Shown here piece by piece: positions 16,942 through 25,522 of a DNA stretch of 64,000 nt (positions are counted from its first letter, which is position 1; every line of letters starts with the position of its first letter). The notes under the pieces are model-generated. The model saw only the letters and a list, made by a program, of their open reading frames with translations, was not told where the DNA came from and ran no database searches. The stretch is from assembly GCF_018070465.1 (NCBI RefSeq), contig NZ_JAGPXT010000002.1, positions 62,001-126,000 of the forward strand. Direction: 5' to 3'. The position numbers were made by a program, and so were the translations under genes. The stretch is from Micromonospora sp. C95 (GTDB taxonomy: Bacteria; Actinomycetota; Actinomycetes; Mycobacteriales; Micromonosporaceae).

Positions 16942-18267
16942 TCACCGCACCAGCCCGAGCCCGGTGTACGTGCGCTCGTACGCCGGGAACGCCTCGTCGG
17001 TGTGCGGCGCGTAGATCCAGGTACGCAGCGAGTTGGCCGCCGTGTCGATCTCCACCAACCGCACCGGGTTGGTCCGGCGGGAGTGGAACGTCTGCAGGAA
17101 GGAGTAGACCCGGTTGCCGTGCACTCCGGTGTCCACCCGGGACGCCGCCGTGCCGGTGTGGCCGGAGAAGACGAACCGGATGTTCGGGTACCGTCTCACG
17201 AGATTGTCGAAGACGTACTGCGGGCTGGTCGAACCGTAGCCGGCCGACCGACCGATCGAGGCGTCGCTCTCCAGGTAATGATGGGTGACGATCACGACGT
17301 TGTGCCGGGGATGGGCGGCCACGACCGCCTTCGCCCAGTCGACCGCCACCCGGCGCGGCCACAGTTCCAGGCTCAGCACCAGCCAACGTACCCCACCAGC
17401 GGTGTAGGTGGCGTAGGCGTTGTCCACCTTGCCCGCCTCGAACTGGCCACCCACCGCGCCGAACCGCCCGGCGGTGAAGTACCTGTTGAACACCGTCGTG
17501 TCGCGCAGCAACTGTCCGGCGGGACTGCGCAGTTCCCCGTCCGGGCCGGCGGCCTGGGTGTCGTGGTTGCCCACGGCGAGGGTGTACGGCAGGCCGGCCG
17601 TCTCCAGTGGGCGCAACGCCGTGCGGGCCCGTTCGTACTGCACGTGGCTGGGGGTGTCGTAGTTGACCACGTCGCCGGAGTGCGTGACGAAGCGCAGGTC
17701 GAGCGTGGTGCGCTGGGCGACCAGCCAGTCGACGCGCTGCCGCAGCCGGGTGTCGCCGGCGCTGAGCACCTCCTCCTGGGTGTCCGGCACCACGGCGAAG
17801 GTGAAGCGCGGGTCGACCGCCGGCGGCGGCTGCGTTCGCACGTACGCCAGGTGAGCGTTACGGTCGCACGCGCGGGTGTAGCGGTCGTTGACCAGCTCGA
17901 TCCGGACGTCGTGCGGACCGTCCGGCAACTCGGCGCCGACCGGATAGCCGCCGTAGTCGGTGGCGCTGGTGACGGTGACCTCGCCGACCAGCTCACCGCC
18001 GACCCTGACCCGTAGCGTCGGCCAGCCGTCGCAGTGGTCACCGATCGCACCGACGACCAGCCGGCCGGCGCCCGGGACGCGGGTCGTCGCGTAGCTGGCG
18101 TTGTGCCACAGCGTGGCGTGGGTGCCCGACGACGGCCGGGGCGTGCCCGTGGCCGGTTGGATCGAACCGTTGACCACGGTGAACGGCGACGCCGCGGGTG
18201 CCGCGCCGGCTGGTACGCCGGCCGACAGGACGACCACCACCGCCAGGATCGCGCGCGTGATCCGCAT
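16942..18267 (-). CDS. Secreted calcineurin-like metallophosphoesterase with CBM-like domain
   Basis: About 441 residues. The ATG at 18267 has GGGAGGG upstream and starts a Sec signal peptide (RITRAILAVVVVLSAGVPAG, cleavage after AGA or PAA). Residues ~30-140 look like a small beta-sandwich carbohydrate-binding module (CBM60-like: a LRVRVGGELVGEV stretch and NDRYTRACDRN). The catalytic part has FAVVPDTQ, HSGDVVNYD (GD motif), VGNHDTQ (GNHD), VTHHYL and FSGHTG, the five metal-binding blocks of the fold. It presumably acts outside the cell on a phosphoester bound near the wall. Substrate unknown. Confidence 0.85.
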   Translation of the reverse strand: MRITRAILAVVVVLSAGVPAGAAPAASPFTVVNGSIQPATGTPRPSSGTHATLWHNASYATTRVPGAGRLVVGAIGDHCDGWPTLRVRVGGELVGEVTVTSATDYGGYPVGAELPDGPHDVRIELVNDRYTRACDRNAHLAYVRTQPPPAVDPRFTFAVVPDTQEEVLSAGDTRLRQRVDWLVAQRTTLDLRFVTHSGDVVNYDTPSHVQYERARTALRPLETAGLPYTLAVGNHDTQAAGPDGELRSPAGQLLRDTTVFNRYFTAGRFGAVGGQFEAGKVDNAYATYTAGGVRWLVLSLELWPRRVAVDWAKAVVAAHPRHNVVIVTHHYLESDASIGRSAGYGSTSPQYVFDNLVRRYPNIRFVFSGHTGTAASRVDTGVHGNRVYSFLQTFHSRRTNPVRLVEIDTAANSLRTWIYAPHTDEAFPAYERTYTGLGLVR

Positions 18268-18361
18268 GGATGCCCTCCCTGTGCCACCTCCGGCAGCTGC
18301 CGGACATCGGGATGCTAAGACAGACCGACCGGGCATTCCCGGACCAGAACATCGACACGCA

Positions 18362-18394
18362 GTGACGTTTACTTTGACGAAACGTGACAAGCGA
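18362..18394. promoter_or_regulatory. Three 11-base direct-repeat units, PHO/GlnR-box-like
   Basis: Units GTGACGTTTAC, TTTGACGAAAC and GTGACAAGCGA follow each other at exact 11-base spacing, the geometry of actinobacterial PhoP and GlnR boxes. They lie about 95-127 bases upstream of the metallophosphoesterase start, where phosphate control would make sense. Match to the consensus GTTCACC is weak. Confidence 0.3.
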
Positions 18395-18407
18395 CGCGGC
18401 GGTTCGG

Positions 18408-19925
18408 TCAGCCGACGTCAACCCAGTCGAGCGTGCGTTGCACCGCTTTGCGCCAGCCCGCGTAACCGGTGGCCCGCTGTTCGGGCGACCAGGACGGCTG
18501 CCAGCGCCGGCTCTCGTTCCAGTTCTCCCGCAGTTCGTCGGTGTTCCGCCAGAATCCGACGGCCAGTCCGGCGGCGTAGGCCGCGCCGAGGGCGGTGGTC
18601 TCGGCGACCACGGGCCGACTCACCGGCACCCCGAGGATGTCCGCCTGCAACTGCATGCAGAGGTCGTTGACGGTCACCCCACCGTCGACCTTGAGGCACT
18701 CCAGCGACACGCCCGAGTCCCGCGCCATGGCCTCGGCCACGTCGCGGCTCTGGTAGCAGATGGCCTCCAGGGTCGCGCGGGCGATGTGCCCGTCGGTGTT
18801 GTAGCGGGACAGGCCGACGATCGCACCCCGCGCGTCGGAACGCCAGTACGGGGCGAACAGGCCGGAGAAGGCCGGTACGAAGTAGACCCCCCCGTTGTCG
18901 TCGACCTGGCGGGCGAGGTCCTCGCTCTGGGCCGCACTGCTAATGATCTTCAGCTGGTCACGGAGCCACTGCACGGCCGAACCGGTGACCGCGATGGAAC
19001 CTTCGAGCGCGTACACCGGCGGCTGGCCGGCGAACTGGTAGCACACGGTGGTGAGCAGCCCGGCCTCGGAGCGGACGATCTCCGATCCGGTGTTCAACAG
19101 CAGGAAGTTGCCCGTACCGTAGGTGTTCTTCGCCTCGCCCGGGGCGAAGCAGACCTGGCCGACGGTGGCCGCCTGCTGGTCGCCCAGGTCCCCGGTGATC
19201 GGTACGGGGCCGGCGAACGGACCGTTGGGCAGGGTGACGCCGTAGGCGTCCGGGTCGGACGACGGAACGATCCGGGGCAGCATCGCGCGCGGAATGCCGA
19301 AGATGGACAACAGTTCGTCGTCCCAGTCCAGCGTCTCCAGGTTCATCAGCATGGTCCGGCTGGCGTTCGTGGGGTCGGTGACGTGGATGCCGCCGTCGGT
19401 ACCACCGGTGAGGTGCCACAGCAACCAGGTGTCGGTGTTGCCGAAGATCGCCTCACCACGTTCGGCGGCCGCCCGCACCCCGTCGACGTTCTCCAGAATC
19501 CACTGGATCTTGCCGCCGGAGAAGTAGGTCGCCGGTGGGAGGCCGGCCTTACGCCGAATGATCTCGCCGCGCCCGTCACGTTGCAGCGCCGAGGCGATCC
19601 GATCGGTCCGGGTGTCCTGCCAGACGATGGCGTTGTAGTACGGCCGGCCGGTGCGCCGGTTCCACACCACCGTCGTCTCCCGCTGGTTGGTGACGCCGAG
19701 GGCGGCCAGGTCACCCGCGGCCAGGCTGTGCGTGTTCAGCGCCGTACGCACCACCGTCTGGGTACGCTCCCAGATCTCCAGCGGATTGTGCTCGACCCAG
19801 CCGGCGCGCGGCAGGATCTGCTGGTGTTCGAGCTGGTGGCGGCCGACCTCGTTGCCACCGTGGTCGAAGATCATGAATCGGGTGCTGGTGGTGCCCTGAT
19901 CCACGGCGCCGACGAATTCAGCCAT
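18408..19925 (-). CDS. glpK: Glycerol kinase
   Basis: GlpK phosphorylates glycerol with ATP to sn-glycerol 3-phosphate. The 505-residue product has [18 protein letters not shown] at the start (DQGTTS phosphate site), [20 protein letters not shown], a WQDTRT segment, [19 protein letters not shown] and the ATPase-like [14 protein letters not shown] plus [18 protein letters not shown] lies seven bases before the ATG at 19925. No glpF or glpD is adjacent, so the gene stands alone. Confidence 0.97.
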   Translation of the reverse strand: MAEFVGAVDQGTTSTRFMIFDHGGNEVGRHQLEHQQILPRAGWVEHNPLEIWERTQTVVRTALNTHSLAAGDLAALGVTNQRETTVVWNRRTGRPYYNAIVWQDTRTDRIASALQRDGRGEIIRRKAGLPPATYFSGGKIQWILENVDGVRAAAERGEAIFGNTDTWLLWHLTGGTDGGIHVTDPTNASRTMLMNLETLDWDDELLSIFGIPRAMLPRIVPSSDPDAYGVTLPNGPFAGPVPITGDLGDQQAATVGQVCFAPGEAKNTYGTGNFLLLNTGSEIVRSEAGLLTTVCYQFAGQPPVYALEGSIAVTGSAVQWLRDQLKIISSAAQSEDLARQVDDNGGVYFVPAFSGLFAPYWRSDARGAIVGLSRYNTDGHIARATLEAICYQSRDVAEAMARDSGVSLECLKVDGGVTVNDLCMQLQADILGVPVSRPVVAETTALGAAYAAGLAVGFWRNTDELRENWNESRRWQPSWSPEQRATGYAGWRKAVQRTLDWVDVG

Positions 19926-20139
19926 GCGTTCTCCTTGTCCTGGTCCTCGCTGGGTACAGCCTCGGGGTAGATCCTTCCCGATCTCCGCGTCGCTGGCCAC
20001 GAACGGCTGGCGCGGGCGACCGGTGGGCGGGCCTGCCGGGCGCAGCGGCACCGGGTGGGAGGGCCGGCGGATGCCCGGTACCGTTCGGCAGACCACCACT
20101 GGGTCGTCGCTGGCGGCGACCGGGAGCAGGAGCACAGCC

Positions 20140-21012
20140 ATGCGGTTAGATCTACGCGACCGGACCATCCTGATCACCGGAGCGGCGCGCGGCATCGGCG
20201 CCCAACTGGCCCGGGCGGCCGCCGCCCGGGGTGCCCGGGTCGCCCTGGTGGGCCTGGAACCGGCGCCGTTGCGGCAGGTTGCCGCCGAGGTCGGCGGACA
20301 CTGGTACGAGTGCGACGTCACCGACCAGGCGGGTCTCGACGACGCCGTCGCCTCGACCGTGCAGCGTTACGGCGGCATCGACGTGGTGGTGGCCAACGCC
20401 GGCATCGCCAACATCGGCACCGTGTCCACCGGCCCGGTCGACGCCCTGGCCCGCACCATCGAGGTGAACCTGACCGGGGTGGTCCGCACGGTCAGCGCGG
20501 CGCTGCCGCACGTGCGCGAAGCCCGGGGCCACGTGCTGATCGTGTCGTCGGCGGCGGCCTTCGCCGCCATGCCCGGGATGGCCGCGTACTGCGCGTCGAA
20601 GGCCGGGGTCGAACAGTTCGGCAACGTGCTGCGGCTGGAGAACCGCCGGCGAGGGCTCACCGTGGGCACCGCGCACCCGATCTGGATCGACACCGACCTG
20701 GTGCGCGACATCCGCGACGACCTCGCCTCGTTCCACACCGCGCAGCGCAGGCTGCCCTGGCCGCTGAACACCACGGTCAGTGTCGAGCGGTGCGCCGAAG
20801 CACTCCTGCGTGGCATCGAAGCTCGCCGACGCAAGGTCTACGTGCCACGCTCCATCGCACTGGTCCAGGCGCTGCGCCCGGTGGTGCTCAGTGGGTTCGC
20901 CGACCGGCTGATCGATCGGTTCGGCGGGGCGGAGGTGACCGAGCGGATGGAGGCGGAGGTACACCGCCTGGGCCGGTCCTTCGGTCGGACGTCGGTGGAG
21001 GGCGGCCGGTAG
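20140..21012 (+). CDS. SDR-family NAD(P)-dependent oxidoreductase
   Basis: About 290 residues with a classical short-chain dehydrogenase pattern: [15 protein letters not shown] (TGxxxGxG cofactor loop), [14 protein letters not shown] (NAG), VSSAAAF with the catalytic Ser and YCASK (YxxxK). The C-terminal 40 residues ([20 protein letters not shown]) resemble SDRs of lipid or steroid metabolism. Substrate unknown. The gene is divergent from glpK; AGGAG lies about 7 bases before the ATG. Confidence 0.9.
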   Translation: MRLDLRDRTILITGAARGIGAQLARAAAARGARVALVGLEPAPLRQVAAEVGGHWYECDVTDQAGLDDAVASTVQRYGGIDVVVANAGIANIGTVSTGPVDALARTIEVNLTGVVRTVSAALPHVREARGHVLIVSSAAAFAAMPGMAAYCASKAGVEQFGNVLRLENRRRGLTVGTAHPIWIDTDLVRDIRDDLASFHTAQRRLPWPLNTTVSVERCAEALLRGIEARRRKVYVPRSIALVQALRPVVLSGFADRLIDRFGGAEVTERMEAEVHRLGRSFGRTSVEGGR

Positions 21013-21074
21013 CGCGCGAATGGTTGCCCCTCGGCAAAGGTCGCGGATGTTCGTGGACGACGTAATCTGCCTGC

Positions 21075-21569
21075 ATGAACAACCTCGGCCCGCCGGACGC
21101 CCGGGATTCCCGCGACCCGTCCCCCGGCGGGGGCAAGGCCACCCCGCTGCTGTCCGAGACGTTCACCGCGCAGACCGTGACTGCGCTGCGGCACCTGCTC
21201 GCCACTCGGGTGACGGCCGCCGGCCTCACCGGTGACGTGGCCGAGGATCTCGTCCTGGCCGTGCACGAACTGGTCACCAACGCCGTGCTGCACGGTGGGG
21301 GCCGTGGGCGACTCGACCTCTTCCGGCGAGCCGACCTGCTCGTCTGTGAGGTCACCGATCACGGACCCGAGCGCGGCGCAGACCTGCCGGTGAACCTGCC
21401 GGCGACGAACACCCCGGGCGGCCGAGGTCTCTGGCTCGCCCATCACCTGACCGGGGCGCTGACGCTGACCCGCCGACCCGACGGTCTGACCGCGACCGTC
21501 ACCGCCAGTCTGCGCGTCGAGCCGTCCGGGTCGCCCGAGGCGGCCACGGACCGGCCGCCGCGCCCGTAA
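21075..21569 (+). CDS. RsbW-like ATP-binding anti-sigma/serine kinase domain protein
   Basis: A 164-residue protein made of one HATPase_c_2 domain. LVLAVHELVTNAVLHGG is the N-box with the Mg-binding Asn, VTDHGPERGAD the G1 box and PGGRGLWLAHHL the G2 region. In streptomycetes and relatives these small GHKL ATPases bind sigma factors or phosphorylate anti-anti-sigma proteins. The partner is not next to it. The first 25 residues are Pro/Gly-rich and probably disordered. Confidence 0.85.
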   Translation: MNNLGPPDARDSRDPSPGGGKATPLLSETFTAQTVTALRHLLATRVTAAGLTGDVAEDLVLAVHELVTNAVLHGGGRGRLDLFRRADLLVCEVTDHGPERGADLPVNLPATNTPGGRGLWLAHHLTGALTLTRRPDGLTATVTASLRVEPSGSPEAATDRPPRP

Positions 21570-21590
21570 GCGACGGCCGGTCCACCCCGG

Positions 21591-21911
21591 TCAGCCCTTC
21601 TGCTTCTGCTGGCACGGCACGCAGAACCGCGCGTGCGGCAGGATCTCCAGGCGTTCCCGGGCGATGTCCGTTCCGCACCGCTCGCAACTGCCGTAGCCGC
21701 CGGCGGTCAGCCGCCGCAGCGCCCCGGCGATCTGGTCGAGGCTCTGCCGGGTGGCGGCGATCAACGCGGCGTTCGTGTGCGCCTCCGCCGGATCGCCGGT
21801 GTCGGCCGTCAACTCGGTCAGCCGAGCCGTCTGGGCCTCGAACTCGTGGCTGAGCGTCGTTTCGAGTTCGGTGAGCCACCGCTGGTCGTAGCTGTCGGTC
21901 CGTTCGCTCAT
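21591..21911 (-). CDS. DksA/TraR-type zinc-finger protein
   Basis: About 106 residues: a long coiled-coil hairpin (LETTLSHEFEAQTARLTELTA...IAATRQSLDQIAGALRRL) followed by a C4 zinc finger CERCG and CVPCQ separated by about 18 residues. This is the DksA/TraR layout; such proteins enter the secondary channel of RNA polymerase. The DxxDA tip of true DksA is not visible, so it may bind polymerase without the stringent-response function. GGAGGG precedes the ATG at 21911. A terminator-like hairpin sits in its leader. Confidence 0.88.
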   Translation of the reverse strand: MSERTDSYDQRWLTELETTLSHEFEAQTARLTELTADTGDPAEAHTNAALIAATRQSLDQIAGALRRLTAGGYGSCERCGTDIARERLEILPHARFCVPCQQKQKG

Positions 21912-21926
21912 GTCGGTTCCCTCCGG

Positions 21927-21962
21927 AAAAGAAAAAGGGCCGAAGCGGTGCGCTTCGCCCTT
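21927..21962 (-). terminator. Intrinsic terminator-like hairpin in the leader of the DksA/TraR gene
   Basis: On the minus strand AAGGGCGAAGCG, a short loop, CGCTTCGGCCCTT pair over about 12 bases (21935-21962, one bulge), directly followed by TTTTTCTTTT (complement of 21927-21936). This is a textbook Rho-independent terminator, rare in such GC-rich DNA. It ends only about 16 bases before the start codon, so it may be an attenuator of this gene; no minus-strand gene upstream needs it. Confidence 0.75.
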
Positions 21963-22357
21963 GGCCGTCACGTGTCTGTGCACGGCTTCCGGAGGGCTGC
22001 GACCGGCGGGACGCGGCTGGCCGGGGCCGGTCGGTGCCGGAATCCGGGACGCCGCGGTGGCCGCGCCCGGCGCGCGCAGCCCGGCCGCCATCGGGACGGC
22101 GGCGCGGTCGAGCGGCACGGCGGTTCGCATCGGACCACCATAGGCGGCGGCCGGCCGGAAACCAATGCCGATCCGACGCACGGGTCGAACCGCCCGGGCC
22201 CACGTCAAGGTGGGCCAGCCAGCCCAGACCAGCACCAGAGCGGATCAAAGCCGCTAAGGTGACGGTGGCGGAGGAGTTGACGGGCGCTTCGCCGTCGGCT
22301 CGGGCCACCCCGGCACCAGTCCTCGTCGGCCGGACACGGCCCGTAGGAGGTGCCGGG
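21963..22357. other. Gene-free divergent region
   Basis: About 395 bases between the DksA/TraR leader and the SCP2-like gene. No convincing ORF, RNA or repeat was recognised. It should contain promoters for both directions. Confidence 0.4.
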
Positions 22358-22801
22358 ATGTCGGAGGCGGTGCGCGACTTCTTCGACGGTCTCGCCAAGG
22401 GTGGGGGGCGGATGCTGCGGCAGGTCTCCGGCACCGTGCGCTTCAACCTGGCCTATCCCGACCGGGTCGACCACTGGCTGGTCAGCATCGACCAGGGCCG
22501 GATCACGGTGTCGCGTGACGACGTACCGGATGTGGACACGGTGATCTGGGCCGACGCGCAACTGTTTCTCCGGATGGCCTCCGGAGAGGTCAAGCCACTG
22601 CCGGCGTGGCTGCGCAACGACTTCACCGCCGACGGCGAATTCCGTCTCGTCATCATGCTGGAGCGCCTGTTCGCACCGCCGCCCGACGCCCGTCACCCGC
22701 GCGAGGTGGCCGCCCACCGGAATCACCGGGCTCCGGCCGACCGCCGACAGCCGTCGCCTGGAGAAGTGGTCCCCCCTTCCGGCGATGGGGAGTTGCCGTG
22801 A
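22358..22801 (+). CDS. SCP2 sterol-carrier-domain-like protein
   Basis: A 147-residue protein starting at ATG 22358 behind TAGGAGG. FDGLAKGGGRMLRQVSGTVRFN leads into an SCP2-like beta sheet with HWLVSIDQGRITVSRDDVPDVD and WADAQLFLRMASGEVKPL, where the 'G' and 'A' positions of the SCP2 fold are seen. The last 35 residues are Pro/Arg-rich. It overlaps the next gene by four bases (GTGA), so it is co-expressed with a debranching-enzyme-like protein. A lipid or hydrophobic ligand is inferred from the fold only. Confidence 0.75.
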   Translation: MSEAVRDFFDGLAKGGGRMLRQVSGTVRFNLAYPDRVDHWLVSIDQGRITVSRDDVPDVDTVIWADAQLFLRMASGEVKPLPAWLRNDFTADGEFRLVIMLERLFAPPPDARHPREVAAHRNHRAPADRRQPSPGEVVPPSGDGELP

Positions 22802-24864
22802 AGAAACTGGTCCGCATCCTCGACGGCAACATCTTCGCGCTGAGCGAGGACAACGGCGACATGGACTTCAGTCCCACGAATCCGTCCGGGTTCTTCGCCT
22901 TCGACAGCCGCTTCCTGTCCACCTGGCGGCTGCGGCTCGACGGCGAGCGGCTGCACCCGCTGGCCGTGCACGATCCGAGCTACTACAAGATCCGATTCTT
23001 TCTGGTGCCCGGCCATCCGACCCACTACGTCGACGCGAAGGTCTCGGTGATCCGCGACCGGTGGATCACCGACAGCGCCTTCGTCGAGCACCTCACCGTG
23101 CTCAACCACACGAACGGCCCCGTCGACTACGTGCTACGCATCGACGTGGACAGCGACTTCGCACCGGTCTACGACGTGGTCTGGCCGCACGGGTCGGCGC
23201 TGCGCGGCTACCGCGAGGTGTCGGGGAACGGTCTGCGGCTCGGCTACCGGCGGGAGAAGTTCCACCGGGTCACCGACGTCTCCACAAACGAGCCGGCGGA
23301 GTTCGACGAGCACGGGCTGACCTTCCGGATCCGGGTCGACCGGCAGGGCCGGTGGCGCACCACCCTGCAGGTGCGGGCGCTGGTGCTGCGTCCGGACGGT
23401 GCGGACATGCGGGAGCGGCTGCGGCACTCGCACGGCAAGGCGGGCACCGAGTTGCGCCACGACCTGAGCGAGTGGGTCGCCGAGGCTCCCCGGCTGCACT
23501 GCGACTGGGAGTCGCTGTGCACGACCTACCAGCGAGGGCTGGTGGACCTCGCCGGACTGCGTTTCTCGCCGCTGGCGCTGCCGCACGAGACCATGCTCGC
23601 CGCCGGGTTGCCCTGGTCGGCCACCATCATCGGCCGCGACAACCTGCTCACCTGTTACCAGACCCTGCCGTTCGTTCCCCGGATGGCGGCGACCACGCTG
23701 CGGCTGCTCGCCATCGACCAGGGCACGGTGCTCGACGACTTCCGGGACGAGGAACCCGGCAAGATCCTCAACGAGTTCCGGTACGGGGAGATGGCCGCCT
23801 TCGAGCAACGTCCCCAGTCGCCCTACTACGGCGGCGCGGACGTGACGCCCCTGTTCGTCGTGCTGCTCGACGAGTACGAGCGCTGGACCGGCGACGACAC
23901 GCTGGTACGGGATCTGGAGGACGCCGCCCGCGCGGCGCTGCACTGGATCGACGAGTACGGCGACCTGCGCGGCGACGGCTACCTCTGGTACCAGCCGCGC
24001 AACGACGCGAGCGGAGCGCAGAACCACTGCTGGAAGGACTCGCCGGAGGCCGTCTGTTACCGGGACGGCCGGCTGCCGGGGCTGCCGCGCGCCACCTGCG
24101 AGTTGCAGGGGTACGCGTACGACGCCAAGCGGCGCGGTGCCCGACTGGCCCGCGAGTTCTGGGGCGACCCGGCGTACGCCGACCGCCTGGAACGGCAGGC
24201 CGAGGAACTCAAGCGACGATTCAACCGCGACTTCTGGATCGACGGGAGTGAGTATTTCGCGCTGGCGCTCGGCCCCGACGGTGACCAGGTGGACGCGCTG
24301 GCGTCGAACATGGGACACCTGCTGTGGAGTGGCATCGTGGACGACTCCCGGGCCGCCGCCGTCGCCGGTCACCTGCTCGGGCCACGGCTCTTCTCCGGCT
24401 GGGGAGTACGGACCCTGGCCACCGAACAGGCCAGCTACAACCCGCTCGGTCTTCACGTGGGTACGGTCTGGCCGTTCGACAACTCGCTGATCGCCTCCGG
24501 GCTGCGCCACTACGGCTTCGCCGAGGAGGCGGGGAAGATCGCGGAGTCCGTCATCGAGGCGTCCCAGCACTTCGCCGGGCGGATGCCGGAGGCGTTCGCC
24601 GGCTACGACCGCCAGCTGACCCGGTTTCCGGTGCCGTACCCGGCGGCGAACAGCCCGCAGGCCTCCGCGACCGGTGCCACGTTCCTGCTGCTGCGCAGCC
24701 TGCTCGGCCTGGAGCCCTACGGCGAGCACCTGGTGGTGCACCCGGCAATTCCCCCGCGCTTCGGCCGGATCGAACTGTTGAACATTCCGGGCCGCTGGGG
24801 CCGCAAGGACGCGATCGCCAACGCCCGGGCGGGCATACCAGCAGCGCACAGTGGCAACAGGTGA
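22798..24864 (+). CDS. Glycogen debranching-type amylo-alpha-1,6-glucosidase
   Basis: About 688 residues starting at a GTG coupled to the SCP2 gene. Residues 1-200 are a GDE_N_bis domain (a SEDNGDMDFSPTNPSGFFAF stretch, then DSRFLSTWRLRLDGERL). From about 270 an (alpha/alpha)6 barrel of glucoamylase type follows: GLPWSATIIGRDNLLTCYQ, YLWYQPRNDASGAQNHCWKD, NPLGLHVGTVWPFDN, a FPVPYPAANSPQASATGATF stretch. Actinobacterial proteins of this layout are annotated as debranching enzymes, though many may act on other alpha-glucosides. No glgX or glgP is nearby. Confidence 0.85.
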   Translation: MKKLVRILDGNIFALSEDNGDMDFSPTNPSGFFAFDSRFLSTWRLRLDGERLHPLAVHDPSYYKIRFFLVPGHPTHYVDAKVSVIRDRWITDSAFVEHLTVLNHTNGPVDYVLRIDVDSDFAPVYDVVWPHGSALRGYREVSGNGLRLGYRREKFHRVTDVSTNEPAEFDEHGLTFRIRVDRQGRWRTTLQVRALVLRPDGADMRERLRHSHGKAGTELRHDLSEWVAEAPRLHCDWESLCTTYQRGLVDLAGLRFSPLALPHETMLAAGLPWSATIIGRDNLLTCYQTLPFVPRMAATTLRLLAIDQGTVLDDFRDEEPGKILNEFRYGEMAAFEQRPQSPYYGGADVTPLFVVLLDEYERWTGDDTLVRDLEDAARAALHWIDEYGDLRGDGYLWYQPRNDASGAQNHCWKDSPEAVCYRDGRLPGLPRATCELQGYAYDAKRRGARLAREFWGDPAYADRLERQAEELKRRFNRDFWIDGSEYFALALGPDGDQVDALASNMGHLLWSGIVDDSRAAAVAGHLLGPRLFSGWGVRTLATEQASYNPLGLHVGTVWPFDNSLIASGLRHYGFAEEAGKIAESVIEASQHFAGRMPEAFAGYDRQLTRFPVPYPAANSPQASATGATFLLLRSLLGLEPYGEHLVVHPAIPPRFGRIELLNIPGRWGRKDAIANARAGIPAAHSGNR

Positions 24865-24896
24865 GCCTGGACCGGGCCGAGGTAACGTGCTGCGGC

Positions 24897-25409
24897 ATGA
24901 GCGGCGTGGCGTACTCGCATTGTTCGTACTGTGGCGCGGCGTACCCGCCGCCGGCCGGCTGGCCTCGGCTCTGCGCGACCTGTGGTCAGCAGGTCTGGCG
25001 CAACCCGCTGCCGGTGGCGGTGGCCGTACAGCCGGTGCTGACCGCCACCGGCCTCGGCGTGGTCGTCGTCCGCCGGGACATCGAACCCGCCCGGGGACGG
25101 CTCGCGCTGCCCGGCGGGTTCGTCGAGTACGGCGAACGGTGGGAGGACGCCCTGGTCCGCGAACTGCGCGAGGAGACCGGCCTGCGGGCCGAGGCGGCCG
25201 GTGCCAGGCTGCTCACCGTGCAGAGCGCGCCGGCCGGCGGCACCATGCTGATCTTCGGAGAGCTGCCGGCCCGCCCCGCGGAGGAGCTTCCGCCGTCGGC
25301 ACCGACCGCGGAGGCCACCGAGTGGCTGGTGCTGACCGAGCCGACCGAGCTGGCCTTCTCCACCCACACGGAGGTGCTGGCTGATTTCCTCGCCCGCCGC
25401 CCGGTCTGA
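24897..25409 (+). CDS. Nudix hydrolase with N-terminal zinc ribbon
   Basis: A 170-residue protein. Residues 8-32 hold two CxxC pairs (CSYC, CATC), a zinc ribbon. Residues 45-150 are a Nudix domain with the box GGFVEYGERWEDALVRELRE-ETGL (GX5EX7REUXEEXGU pattern intact). This resembles the NudC-like/ADP-ribose-type Nudix proteins with a zinc ribbon, but it lacks the SQPWPFPxS motif of NAD pyrophosphatase, so the substrate is open. The start ATG is 32 bases after the upstream gene. Confidence 0.9.
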   Translation: MSGVAYSHCSYCGAAYPPPAGWPRLCATCGQQVWRNPLPVAVAVQPVLTATGLGVVVVRRDIEPARGRLALPGGFVEYGERWEDALVRELREETGLRAEAAGARLLTVQSAPAGGTMLIFGELPARPAEELPPSAPTAEATEWLVLTEPTELAFSTHTEVLADFLARRPV

Positions 25410-25522
25410 CCCGCCGGGCAGCGCCGGCAGGCGTGTTCGTCGGCTCGGCGGGTAGAAGGGGAGACCGCACCGGGACGCCGGCCCGTGCCAGGCCGGGTCG
25501 GTGCACACGTTCCGGAGGGCCG

